Position numbers and translations under genes: made by a program. From contig NZ_AVPI01000067.1 in NCBI RefSeq assembly GCF_000768675.1, positions 1 through 64,000 on the forward strand: DNA of 64,000 bases, in the 5' to 3' direction. Origin of the DNA: Knoellia flava TL1. GTDB lineage: Bacteria; Actinomycetota; Actinomycetes; Actinomycetales; Dermatophilaceae. The notes beneath the pieces are model-generated. The model ran no database searches. It had not been told where the DNA came from and saw only the letters and a program-made list of their open reading frames with translations. Shown one piece after another: positions 24,462-34,424 of the stretch (position 1 is its first letter; every line of letters begins with the position of its first letter).

Positions 24462-26296
24462 ATGTCGAGATCGCAAATACTCGCTCGGCGAACAGTCATG
24501 ATCGGCTGGGACGCCATGGCGTGGGTGCTGGCGCTCGGGGGGTTCCTTCTCGTGCGGCACGAGCTCACGCTGAGCGAGCGCATGTGGGTCATCGCGATGA
24601 CCTATGTCGCCGCTGCCGTGGCGCTCCAGGTCGTCGGCGGCTTCGTCACGCACCTCTACCTCGGTCGCAGCAAGGTGGGGAGCTTCGACGAGGTGACGTC
24701 GCTGGGCAGGCTCGTGGTGGCGATCAGTGTCGTCCTCGGTGCGGCGTTCTACATCGCCGCGCCGCTCTTCTCTCGCGGCATCGCCTTCATCATGCCCATG
24801 CTCGCGTTCCTCATCATGGCCTCGGGCCGCTGGGTCCTTCGGGTCGCGCGGGGGAGCGACCGTCGCAAGGGCAGCCGGCTGCCGGAGGTTCCGGGCGTGC
24901 CCGCCCTCGTCTACGGCGCCGGCGACGCGGGCCATCAGCTCGCCGGTCTCGTCGACTCCTCCGATGACCCGCCCTACACGATCGTCGGCTTCGTCGACGA
25001 CGACCCGTCGCTCCGGTTCTTGCGGGTGCGCGGCTACCGCGTGCTCGGGCTGGGAGCGGACCTCGTCGCCGTCGCCCGTGCCAAGGGCGCCGAGGCCGTC
25101 GTGCTCGCCATCACCGAGGCGTCGCCCCAGCTCATCCAGGACGTGTCCGATCGGTGCACCGAGGCCGGTCTCGAGCTCGTCGTCGTCCCGCCGGTGCGCG
25201 AGATGATCGCGGGGCGGATCGAGCTCGATCACCTGCGGGCCTTCAACGTTGCCGACCTCCTGGGTCGCCGGCAGGTCGAGACCGACCTCACCGAGATCGC
25301 CGACCGGGTCACCGGCAAGGTCGTCCTCGTCACGGGCGCCGGGGGCTCCATCGGCTCCGAACTGGCCCGTCAGGTCCAGGCGCTGCAGCCGGCCAAGCTG
25401 CTCCTGCTCGACCGTGACGAGTCCGCCCTCCACGCGACCAAGCTCTCGCTCGACGGAGACGGGCTTCTCGACACCGAGGACACCGTCCTGTGCGACATCC
25501 GCGACCGCGAGGCGGTGTGTGCCGTCTTCAACCGGCTCGCACCCGAGGTGGTCTTCCACGCGGCCGCGCTCAAGCACCTGCCGATGCTCGAGCGCTTCCC
25601 CGACGAGGGCTGGAAGACCAACGTGCTCGGCACGCGCAACGTCCTCGAGTGCGCCGCCACCAACGGGGTCCAGCACTTCGTCAACATCTCGACCGACAAG
25701 GCTGCGGACGCGACGAGCGTCCTCGGACAGACGAAGCGTCTCGCGGAGCGCCTCACCGCCTGGTATGCCGGCCAGACCGGCATGCGCTACCTCTCGGTGC
25801 GCTTCGGCAACGTCCTCGGTTCGCGCGGCTCGGTTCTCGACACGTTTCGTGCCCAGATCGACCGGGGCGGCCCGGTCACCGTGACCGACCCCGAGGTGAC
25901 CCGCTTCTTCATGACGATCCCCGAGGCCTGTGAGCTCGTGCTCCAGGCGGCCGCGATCGGCCACCCGGGTGACGTGCTCGTGCTCGACATGGGGGAGCCG
26001 GTGCGCATCGTCGACGTCGCCCGCCGCCTCATCGAGGAGTCGGGCAAGGACGTCGACATCACGTTCAGCGGCCTCCGCGAGGGCGAGAAGCTCCACGAGG
26101 TGCTGCTCAGCCGTGCCGAGCGCGGGCGGGACACCGCCCATGAGCTCATCACCCAGGTCGAGGTGCCCAGGCTCGCGCCGAAGGACCTCGGGACATGCCT
26201 GCCCGGTCGGGGCGACGACCGCGACCTCCACCTCGACTTCAGTGGGATCGTCCCGGTCCTGCCCAGTCACGGCACCGCAGCCGGAAAGGGAATGCG

Positions 26297-26300
<4 letters not shown>
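24462..26300 (+). CDS. Membrane-bound nucleotide-sugar 4,6-dehydratase (CapD/PglF/WbpM type)
   Basis: The 612-residue protein has about four N-terminal transmembrane helices (within residues 10-125), a first nucleotide-binding region ([16 protein letters not shown]) and a C-terminal SDR catalytic domain with [29 protein letters not shown] and [18 protein letters not shown]. The last segment replaces the usual SDR Tyr, as in inverting UDP-GlcNAc 4,6-dehydratases, which normally read VMGxTKR; here it is VLGQTKR. The expected product is a UDP-4-keto-6-deoxy sugar for surface polysaccharide. Its stop overlaps the start of the dehydrogenase gene (ATGA), so they form an operon that opens the polysaccharide locus. 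Confidence 0.9.
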
Positions 26301-27613
<1,313 letters not shown>

Positions 27614-27640
27614 CCGCCCTCAACCCGCCGAGCCAGCATA

Positions 27641-27674
27641 TCTGCCTCTGAGCCCCGGACGTGACCGAGGCAGA
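27641..27674 (+). terminator. Hairpin after the UDP-sugar dehydrogenase gene
   Basis: TCTGCCTC (27641-27648) pairs with GAGGCAGA (27667-27674) over an 18-base loop. Confidence 0.5.
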
Positions 27675-27679
27675 GGGAG

Positions 27680-27805
27680 CTCGCTCAGGTATCCGGTCGG
27701 AACGCGCGGTGCTGGGAGGAGCGGCTGGTCCGCGATGTCGAGTACGTCGACCTGCGCAGCCTCGCCCTCGACCTCCGCATCCTCCGGCGCACCGTCGCCG
27801 GTATG
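27680..27805 (+). pseudogene. C-terminal fragment of a priming bacterial sugar transferase
   Basis: One frame reads LAQVSGRNARCWEERLVRD then VEYVDLRSLALDLRILRRTV. This closely follows the conserved end of polyprenyl-phosphate sugar-1-phosphate transferases (WcaJ/PglC family: GLAQVSGRNA...WEE...DVxYVD..S..LDL.IL..T). A stop codon lies just upstream and the first 130 or more residues, including the membrane helix and catalytic Asp-Glu, are gone. It is therefore a remnant. No intact priming transferase is in the window. Confidence 0.75.
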
Positions 27806-27884
27806 CGGCGCGAAGGTCGTGACGCGCGACCTTCCCGAGGGCCTCGTCGTCAAGGATGTGCCGGGGGCATGGCTCTCGAGCTGA
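27801..27884 (+). pseudogene. C-terminal fragment of a hexapeptide (PglD/NeuD-type) acyltransferase
   Basis: In a frame shifted by one relative to the sugar transferase remnant, the sequence reads VCGAKVVTRDLPEGLVVKDV then PGAW and a TGA at 27882-27884. This is the usual C-terminus of left-handed beta-helix acetyltransferases (GAVVTRDLP.G..V.GVPAR). The two remnants abut directly, as if a deletion fused the 3' ends of adjacent genes. Sugar transferase and acyltransferase genes are frequent neighbours in such loci. Confidence 0.6.
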
Positions 27885-27947
27885 CCGCCCCGTCGGGCAC
27901 TCGTTGGGTTCTTACTCCAGTTGGCACCAAGTGTCGGGGCGTCAGGA

Positions 27948-28667
27948 TCAGGCCTTGACCACGAAGGCGATCCCGGGGTGAACGTGAAGGGACCACACGT
28001 CCGGGTACTGCGGCGCTGAACGCCGGCCCCACTGGGGGTACCTCTCGAAGGTGGTGTCCAGGGCCTGGACGCTGTCCATCAGCCCGGTCAGGAGACCCAT
28101 GGCCGAGCTTGCGGGAGGTGGGTCGGCACCCTCGTAGGTCGGGTAGTAGCTGGTGGAGAGATCTTCGATGACATAGATGCCCCTGCTGTGCATGAGCGGC
28201 CACAGGTAGTCGAAGGAGGCTCGAATGTGCGAACCCACGTGCGAGCCGTCATCGATCACGATGTCGGGAACTCCGTGGGTGGTGACGACCTCTGCCAGCT
28301 GCTCGGGGTTGCTCTGGTCCACACGTTCGAAGGCGACGCGACCGCCCAGGCGGACCGTCTTGTCCTCGATGTCCAGACCGACGATCCGGGAACGAAGGAA
28401 GTAGTCGCGCCACACGGCGAGCGAGCCCCCCGGTGTCAGGCTCGAGTAGCCTCCGACGCCGATCTCGAAGACCACCAGGCGCTCGAGTCTGCGCGGTCCC
28501 ACATGGCGCTCGTAGTGCTCCGTGTAGCCATGACTCAGCTTGTCGGTCCCGCCATAGAGGCGCACGAGCGGGGACAAGGCGTTGACGAGCCCCAGCGCTC
28601 GACCGGCCCGGATCGCGCGGGCCCGCTCGCGAACTCGCCGGGTCACTCCGACCGGACGCATCGACAT
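27948..28667 (-). CDS. SAM-dependent methyltransferase, MycE/TylF-like
   Basis: The 239-residue protein contains GGTDKLSHGYTEHYERHVGP, the SAM motif VFEIGVGGYSSLTPGGSLAVW (near residues 82-100), VGLDIEDK, and IVIDDGSHVGSHIRASFDYL with adjacent acidic residues and His that in MycE and TylF relatives bind a metal. It ends with a WSLHVHPGIAF segment also seen in that group. A sugar or glycoside O-methyltransferase acting on the polysaccharide building blocks is likely. ATG 28667 has GGGAGGAG about five bases upstream and is preferred to the ATG at 28799. It is divergent from the next gene. Confidence 0.8.
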   Translation of the reverse strand: MSMRPVGVTRRVRERARAIRAGRALGLVNALSPLVRLYGGTDKLSHGYTEHYERHVGPRRLERLVVFEIGVGGYSSLTPGGSLAVWRDYFLRSRIVGLDIEDKTVRLGGRVAFERVDQSNPEQLAEVVTTHGVPDIVIDDGSHVGSHIRASFDYLWPLMHSRGIYVIEDLSTSYYPTYEGADPPPASSAMGLLTGLMDSVQALDTTFERYPQWGRRSAPQYPDVWSLHVHPGIAFVVKA

Positions 28668-28880
28668 GACGTCTCCTCCCTGTGCCCATCGACCGCGCCT
28701 TCTCCCAGGCCCGGGCCGCCACGCGCCAACGTACCGCCCCCAGTCGTCCGGGGTGGGGAATGAGCGGCGGAGAGCGGGGTGCCGCGGGTCGCCGTGCATG
28801 CCGCTAACTCGCCATGGGGGGTGCGTGGCTGGCGTACGGTGGGTGGGTGTACGTGACGATCGCCCCGGAGCTCGTCAGGG

Positions 28881-29834
28881 ATGACGATGACCGCCGGTGA
28901 GCGTGGCTCGGACCGACACGCGTTCCTCGTCGCTGGTCACGAGAACCACGTGGTCCTCCAGCGGCTCATCTCGTTGCTCGACGACGAGCGCAACGATCTC
29001 TACGTCCATGTGAACAAGCGGGCGAAGGGCTTCGACCCGGACCGACTCCAGCAGGTCTGCCGGCGCTCGCGACTGGTCATCATGCCGAGAATGAGCGTCT
29101 ATTGGGGGGACTACTCGCAGATCACCAGCATGCTGAGGATGATGCGGCGTGCTGACGCCAACGGGCCGTATGCCTATGTGCATCTGTTGTCCGACTCGGA
29201 CCTGCCCCTGAAGTCGAACGACGAGATGCATGCGTTCTTCATGATGCATCAGGGTCGTGAGTTCGTCGCATTCAACGAGCTGTCGACCTTCGGCCGGACC
29301 TGGGTCGCCCTCCGGTATCCACTCAATCGCTTCTACCGCGCACCGAACCCCGTGGTTCGGGCCGCCTATCTGCGTTATCGCAACGCCTGGGTGCGCATCC
29401 AGAGCGCCGCGGGCCGCGACTGGGCTTCGCAGCAGGACGTCCAGGTGAAGTACGGCAGTGACTGGGCGTCCATCACGGGTGACCTGGCCCATCACGTGAT
29501 CAGCCAGGAGCCCTTGATCCGCCGCGTCCTGGGGCGAGCGTTCATCCCTACGGAGTTCTACCTGCAGACGGTAGTCTGGAACTCTGCGTTCCGGGACAGG
29601 GTCTTCGACCACGTCAACCCCTACCGCAGCAATGTGCGACTGGTCGACTTCGCGCGAGGAGGGGGAGACGGGAGCCCCCTCACGTGGCGATACGAGCACC
29701 TGTCCGAGCTGGTGTCGTCCGATCGGATGTTCGCCCGCAAGTTCGACGCAGGAACGGACCTGCGGGTGGTCGAGGCTCTCGTGGCCCACGTGAGAGAGCG
29801 CGGTAGCCGCGGTCGTGCCTCCGGCTGCGGGTGA
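28881..29834 (+). CDS. Glycosyltransferase of the core-2/I-branching (GT14) family
   Basis: The 317-residue protein begins HAFLVAGHENHVVLQRLISL, and contains LYVHVNKRAKGFD, VYWGDYSQITSMLRMMRRA and the family signature YVHLLSDSDLPLKSNDEMHA. Later segments (YGSDWASITGDLAHHVI, IPTEFYLQTVVWNSAFRD) also match bacterial GT14-like proteins, which add GlcNAc or xylose branches. ATG 28881 and ATG 28887 are both possible. Codon use here shows more A/T in third positions than in the housekeeping genes, fitting a recently acquired part of the locus. Confidence 0.8.
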   Translation: MTMTAGERGSDRHAFLVAGHENHVVLQRLISLLDDERNDLYVHVNKRAKGFDPDRLQQVCRRSRLVIMPRMSVYWGDYSQITSMLRMMRRADANGPYAYVHLLSDSDLPLKSNDEMHAFFMMHQGREFVAFNELSTFGRTWVALRYPLNRFYRAPNPVVRAAYLRYRNAWVRIQSAAGRDWASQQDVQVKYGSDWASITGDLAHHVISQEPLIRRVLGRAFIPTEFYLQTVVWNSAFRDRVFDHVNPYRSNVRLVDFARGGGDGSPLTWRYEHLSELVSSDRMFARKFDAGTDLRVVEALVAHVRERGSRGRASGCG

Positions 29835-30013
29835 CTGCCGTAGGGTCCGCTCTTCGTCCCGGTCCGGGGGAGCGATGCAGCAGCGCTTGGCGCAGATTGT
29901 CGATTGGACAGGCAAGGGGAAAGAGACCAGCGCATGATTGGCGGTGCCGGTGCTGCCCAGGCGCAGGACTGGGCGGACCGCTCGGATCAGACCCACGGAG
30001 GGCTCGAAAAACC

Positions 30014-31015
30014 ATGCGAGTGCTGATCAGCGCCGGCTGGATGGGGGGAGCTGGCGGGGCTGAACGTGCGTTGTACTCGATCCTGCGCAGCCTGCAACAG
30101 GACGAGGTGGATGTGGTCGTCCGGCACCGCCTCGATGGGGAGTGGTCCAGGGCCACTTCGGCGCGGGTGGCACTGGTGGACTCCCCGCACTGGTGGGGGG
30201 CCGGGCACGAGCAGGGGATCAAGGGAAGAATTCTCCAGCGTGTGGTCAACCCGGCACGCAGACTCGTTCACCCGCGCTACGACCTCTATCTGCAGTTCCT
30301 GTCGGGAGCGTTCGTCGCTCCCGCGGCTCGGGCGAGTGTGCGCCTGTTGATCCCGTCGGGCAATCAGGTGCCGGAGCACATCGCCGACCGCTTCGACGCG
30401 GTGGCGATGCAAGCACCGGACAACGAGTCGCTCGTACCGACCAGCACACGTGCGGTGCTCCTGGCGCCACCCGTGTTCGACCTCGCTCGCGAGGCTGAGC
30501 CGCCTGCGGTCGCCCTTCCCGACGCGTTCCTGCTGACGGTGTTCAACCCCTACGACCCGATCAAGGGGATGCAGGACCTAGCCGCAGTGCTGGCCACGGC
30601 ACCACTGCCGCTCGTGTGGTGCCACAGCGAGGCGACCGTGAAGTTCGAGATCCCCGCGAGCCTGCTTGAGCATCCACGGATCGTCCACGTGACGGATGCG
30701 AACCCCGCGCAACTGCGCCACCTCTACGAACGCTGCGCCGCGTATGTCTCCTTCTCCTTGACGGAGGGGTTCGGCTGGAGCGCTGCGGACGCCCTGCGCT
30801 ACTCGCCGGCGGTCGCGACCCGACGGATCGGGCTGTTCAGTGACGAGGCGGCTTGGCGCCAACCAGGAGTTCTGACGGTCGGCGACGACGGTGGGATCGA
30901 CTGGAAGCAGCTCCTCGGCGAGGCCTGCCCTCCTTCCCGCCGGGACCTGGGAGTGATCGACGGGCGGACGTTCCGAGCCCGCCTTACCGAGATCGTGGAG
31001 TCCTTCGATGGCTGA
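30014..31015 (+). CDS. Glycosyltransferase, GT4-like
   Basis: The 333-residue protein begins MRVLISAGWMGGAGGAERAL, the donor-side GGAERAL loop of GT-B glycosyltransferases. It also has LLTVFNPYDPIKGMQDLAAVL (linker to the C-terminal domain) and YVSFSLTEGFGWSAADALRY, a version of the E-x7-E nucleotide-sugar motif. ATG 30014 is preferred over the longer frame from 29831, whose extra 61 residues are Arg/Gly-rich and unlike a protein N-terminus. The 179 bases before it show no gene; AGGGCTCG lies near the start. It overlaps the next gene by eight bases. Confidence 0.82.
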   Translation: MRVLISAGWMGGAGGAERALYSILRSLQQDEVDVVVRHRLDGEWSRATSARVALVDSPHWWGAGHEQGIKGRILQRVVNPARRLVHPRYDLYLQFLSGAFVAPAARASVRLLIPSGNQVPEHIADRFDAVAMQAPDNESLVPTSTRAVLLAPPVFDLAREAEPPAVALPDAFLLTVFNPYDPIKGMQDLAAVLATAPLPLVWCHSEATVKFEIPASLLEHPRIVHVTDANPAQLRHLYERCAAYVSFSLTEGFGWSAADALRYSPAVATRRIGLFSDEAAWRQPGVLTVGDDGGIDWKQLLGEACPPSRRDLGVIDGRTFRARLTEIVESFDG

Positions 31016-32024
31016 GACCGGGATGGCCCCCGTCGTGTCGGTCATCATCCCGGTGTTCCAGGCTGAGGCGTACCTCGACGAGTGCGTACGAAGCGTGGTC
31101 GAGCAGTCGCACCATGCGCTCGACATCATCCTCGTCGACGACGGCTCGACGGATGGCAGTCCACGGCTGTGCGACGCCTGGGCACTGCGCGACGCCCGGG
31201 TGCGGGTGATCCATCAACCGAACGAAGGTCTGTCCGTGGCCCGCAACTCCGGACTGCGCCTCGCCACGGGAGACTTCGTGACGTTCGTCGACGCAGACGA
31301 TCTCGTTGCTCCCGACTACGTCGCCGAGCTCATGGAGGTGGCCCGGTCGACAGGCGCAGACCTGGTGCTGGCGAACCTGGTTGCCTTCGACGATGACCAG
31401 CGCCCCCACTTCTCCCCGTCCCGCGCCATGCGCCGGGTGCCTGCAGAGGATGCGCTCGTCGACATCGTGCGCACAGGAGTCGGGTTCGCCTCGTGCGGCA
31501 AGCTCATCGCGCGCCACGTGTTCGACGTCGTCCGGTTCGAGCCACGCGCCGACTTCGAGGACCTGCAGATCCTGCCCCGGCTGTTCGCAGCCGCGTCGGT
31601 CGTCGCGACGAGCGATGCCGCGAACTACGGCTACCGTCAGCGAGCCGGCAGCCTCATGGACGGACATCGGCAGGTACTGCGTCCATCGATGTTCGAGATT
31701 CTGTCATCGAACATCGCGTTCGCCCAGTGGTCGGCCCACGCGCGCGCGGGTGAGGTCACGGCGGGATACGTGATGTTCGCCCTGCGCATCCTCGAGGGGC
31801 AGGGGCGGGCAGGGGTGGTCCGCGCACCCGGCTATGACGGCGCGTATCGGCGCTTCATGGCCAGGCACATCCGTGTCGTGCTGACGTCGGCTGACGTCTC
31901 CGTGGCCTATCGCGCAGCCGCCCTGGTCTCGATCGTGTCACCCGCGGCCTTCGTGAGGGGATTCCGGTGGGCCGCGCGGCTGAAGTCCACGGTGGCGCCC
32001 AACCTACGCCGTCGCTCGGGGTGA
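31008..32024 (+). CDS. GT2-family glycosyltransferase
   Basis: The 338-residue GT-A enzyme shows VSVIIPVFQAEAYLDECVRS, ILVDDGSTDGSPRLCDAWA, NEGLSVARNSGLRLATGDFV and the metal-binding TFVDADDL (about residues 95-102). The second half is helical with a few hydrophobic stretches and no clear domain. It probably transfers a sugar on the cytoplasmic face during repeat-unit assembly. It is translationally coupled to the preceding GT4-like gene (8-base overlap) and converges with the methyltransferase gene 20 bases downstream. Confidence 0.88.
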   Translation: MAETGMAPVVSVIIPVFQAEAYLDECVRSVVEQSHHALDIILVDDGSTDGSPRLCDAWALRDARVRVIHQPNEGLSVARNSGLRLATGDFVTFVDADDLVAPDYVAELMEVARSTGADLVLANLVAFDDDQRPHFSPSRAMRRVPAEDALVDIVRTGVGFASCGKLIARHVFDVVRFEPRADFEDLQILPRLFAAASVVATSDAANYGYRQRAGSLMDGHRQVLRPSMFEILSSNIAFAQWSAHARAGEVTAGYVMFALRILEGQGRAGVVRAPGYDGAYRRFMARHIRVVLTSADVSVAYRAAALVSIVSPAAFVRGFRWAARLKSTVAPNLRRRSG

Positions 32025-32043
32025 CCCGGACCCGAGCCTCGAC

Positions 32044-32766
32044 TCAGCGCGCCTGATCACCGAAGGCCACGCATCGCCAGGAGGTCCTGCCCTGGGTGAT
32101 GTCTGTGGCGTCGATGACGGCGTTCTCGCGCTCGAGCCGTCGCAGGATGGCACGCGCACGTGGCGACTGGACGTGGCACGACACGATGACGATCCCTCCC
32201 GGGGATAGGAACTGCTGGTAGCGGGCGAACACTGCGAGCGGGTCGGCGAAGTAGGTGATGGACTCGTTGAACACGATGACGTCGTAGCGTCCCTCGGGTG
32301 TGAACGTCGCGGCGTCGAAGGCATGGAAGCTCGCGTGCGGTGGGGCCGTGTCCTGCAGCGACTCGACGGCGACCTGCGAGATGTCCACCCCCGTGTAGCG
32401 CCGGTAGCCCACGACCGAGAAGCGCTCGTGGAGAACGCCCGCGCCGCACCCGACATCGAGAACGGACGAGTCTGGCTTGAGGAAGGTCGCGTAGCCGACG
32501 ATCACGGCGTAGTGGGCCATCTCCTCGATGCCCGACAGGAAGGACCAGCGACCCCGGCCGTACTGCTCGTCCCACATCGTCTGGGACAACGGGACGTCTC
32601 CGCGCCCGGTCGCCGTCTCCCACCGGTGGAGGCGATCCTCGACGGACTTCTTTCCCGGGTATCGCACGCGGTACCCGGTTCCGTAGTAGGCCGACCGTGC
32701 AGCGGTCGCAGCGCGGCGACCCACACGTGCGGCGAGTGCACGAGACCCTGAAGAGGACACACTCAT
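32044..32766 (-). CDS. Class I SAM-dependent methyltransferase
   Basis: The 240-residue protein has SVLDVGCGAGVLHERFSVVG (SAM motif I, near residues 107-126), YTGVDISQVAVESL, and DVIVFNESITYFADPL for the substrate-side loop, then LSPGGIVIVSCHV. It fits the methyltransferase-11/25 type that modifies sugars or small molecules. The acceptor is not evident. Its ATG overlaps the stop of the GT2-NodB fusion gene (ATGA), making a three-gene minus-strand operon with the two glycosyltransferases upstream. Confidence 0.82.
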   Translation of the reverse strand: MSVSSSGSRALAARVGRRAATAARSAYYGTGYRVRYPGKKSVEDRLHRWETATGRGDVPLSQTMWDEQYGRGRWSFLSGIEEMAHYAVIVGYATFLKPDSSVLDVGCGAGVLHERFSVVGYRRYTGVDISQVAVESLQDTAPPHASFHAFDAATFTPEGRYDVIVFNESITYFADPLAVFARYQQFLSPGGIVIVSCHVQSPRARAILRRLERENAVIDATDITQGRTSWRCVAFGDQAR

Positions 32767-34424
32767 CGGCGTGGCCTGGACACGCGTCGAGCAACCCGCA
32801 GGCGCTGCAAGTGGCGCCACCGCCGAAAGCGAACGCGGGGGGTGGTGGCGCCCCGGTAGACCCTCCCCGGTGACAGGTCGCCCAGCAGGGCGCTCACCGT
32901 CACCAGCTCGAATCCCCTTCTGTGCAGGGCTGGGACGATGGTGGTGGTCGTGGCGAGGGTTGCCGTGGACGTGTCGTGGAGCAGAACGATGTCCCCGTCG
33001 TGGGCGTTCGCCAGGACCTGGGCAGCCGCCGCACCCGGGGCCTTGAAGTCCATGGAGTTCACTGACCAAAGGATCACGGGGTGACCCAGCTCGCCGGCGA
33101 TCGCGTCGATCATTCTGCTGCGGTGTCCCATGGGCGGCCGGAAGAGGACGGGACGAGTGCCGGTGATGGACTCGATCGCCGCAGCACTGCGTCGGAGCTC
33201 GTCACGGATGCCCCCGGCATCAACCCGGTGAAGGTCGGGATGCGTGTGCGAGTGGGTGCCGATCTCCATGCCCGCGGTGCCGTGGAGAAGCCGGACCGTG
33301 TCGGGCTCGGACTCGCTCCTGTCTCCACGGAGGAAGAAGGTCGCGCCGGCCGACTGCTTTACGAGGTACCGCACGAGGTCCGGCGTCGCGGCCGCCGGAC
33401 CGTCGTCGAACGTCAGCGCGATGCGCTTGCGCGACCCGGGCACGGGCCGGGGCTGCGTCGCCGCCCACGACGTGAAGGTCGAGAAGGTCGCGACGGCGAG
33501 CCTGGGGCTGACGCCGGCGAGAGCCGACAGCGCGCGGAACGAGGCCCGACGCGGCAGTCCTTTCGTGGATCGGGACTGCAGGGCGAGCGCTGCGTACTGC
33601 TCCGCGGTGCCGGCCTGGCCCGTGGACCTCAGAGCCGCGATCAGCCGTGCGCGCTTGCGGAAGGCCTGGTCGGCGGACCAGCCCGCCGCTCGCAGGAGAC
33701 CGGCCTGCGTGAAGTCGCGAACCTGTTGTTCGCTGCCTCCGATCTCGTCGAGCTGCTGGGCGACCGTGAACGGCCGCGACATGATCGAGTTGGGCCGTTG
33801 GCGGTACAGGTACAGGGGTTCTGGCACGAGGACGACGGGCGCCGCCATGAGGAGGCGGTGCGTCACATAGGCATCCTCGGCCACGATCCCCACCGGGAAG
33901 ATGTCGGGCGAGAGGATCTCGCGACGGAACAGCTTGGCGCAGGGAATGACGTAGAGCGAGTGGTGCCGACCCGCGAACGCGCTGACTGCCTCCTGCGGGG
34001 TGAGGACGGTCGTCGTCGTGGCACCCGCGTCGTAGGCCGATCCGGGCACGCGCTCGAAGGAGCACATCGCCGTGCCCGCGCCGGGGTGGTCGTGGATCGC
34101 CCGGACCAAGGTCGCCACGAACGTGCGATCCCACCAGTCGTCCGAGTCGAGGAAGGTGACGAGTGTGCCGGTGGCCAGCGCGATTCCGACGTTGCGGGCA
34201 TGACCTGGCCCGTGGTTCTCCTGGTGGATGACACGAATACGTGGCTCTCGCGCCGCCCAGGCATCACACAGAGAGCCGGTCGCGTCCGTCGAACCGTCGT
34301 CGACGAGAATGACCTCGAGGTGCTCATGGGTCTGGGCGACCACGGACTCGAGGCAGTCGTCGAGGTAGTCGGCCACGTCGTGGGCAGGGATGACGACGGT
34401 CACGAGGTCATCGGGGTGCGTCAT
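32763..34424 (-). CDS. Two-domain protein: GT2 glycosyltransferase fused to a NodB polysaccharide deacetylase
   Basis: The 553-residue protein joins two enzymes. Residues about 1-310 are GT2: TVVIPAHDVADYLDDCLESV, VILVDDGSTDATGSLC, NHGPGHARNVGIALATGT and the TFLDSDDWW metal motif. Residues about 340-540 are a NodB domain: IALTFDDGPAAATPDLVRY (motif 1, catalytic Asp and metal Asp), THSHTHPDL (motif 2, metal His residues), RPPMGHRS (motif 3) and DIVLLHDTS (motif 5). No membrane helix or signal peptide separates them, so both would act in the cytoplasm, unusual for a NodB enzyme. It may deacetylate a GlcNAc unit that the GT2 domain adds. Both ends overlap neighbours by four bases. Confidence 0.88.
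   Translation of the reverse strand: MTHPDDLVTVVIPAHDVADYLDDCLESVVAQTHEHLEVILVDDGSTDATGSLCDAWAAREPRIRVIHQENHGPGHARNVGIALATGTLVTFLDSDDWWDRTFVATLVRAIHDHPGAGTAMCSFERVPGSAYDAGATTTTVLTPQEAVSAFAGRHHSLYVIPCAKLFRREILSPDIFPVGIVAEDAYVTHRLLMAAPVVLVPEPLYLYRQRPNSIMSRPFTVAQQLDEIGGSEQQVRDFTQAGLLRAAGWSADQAFRKRARLIAALRSTGQAGTAEQYAALALQSRSTKGLPRRASFRALSALAGVSPRLAVATFSTFTSWAATQPRPVPGSRKRIALTFDDGPAAATPDLVRYLVKQSAGATFFLRGDRSESEPDTVRLLHGTAGMEIGTHSHTHPDLHRVDAGGIRDELRRSAAAIESITGTRPVLFRPPMGHRSRMIDAIAGELGHPVILWSVNSMDFKAPGAAAAQVLANAHDGDIVLLHDTSTATLATTTTIVPALHRRGFELVTVSALLGDLSPGRVYRGATTPRVRFRRWRHLQRLRVARRVSRPRR

Noticed and set aside
27801-27957. Continuation of the sugar transferase frame to 27957
   Set aside because: Beyond TVAGM the residues do not fit the family, while the neighbouring frame shows an acyltransferase end; it is chance read-through.
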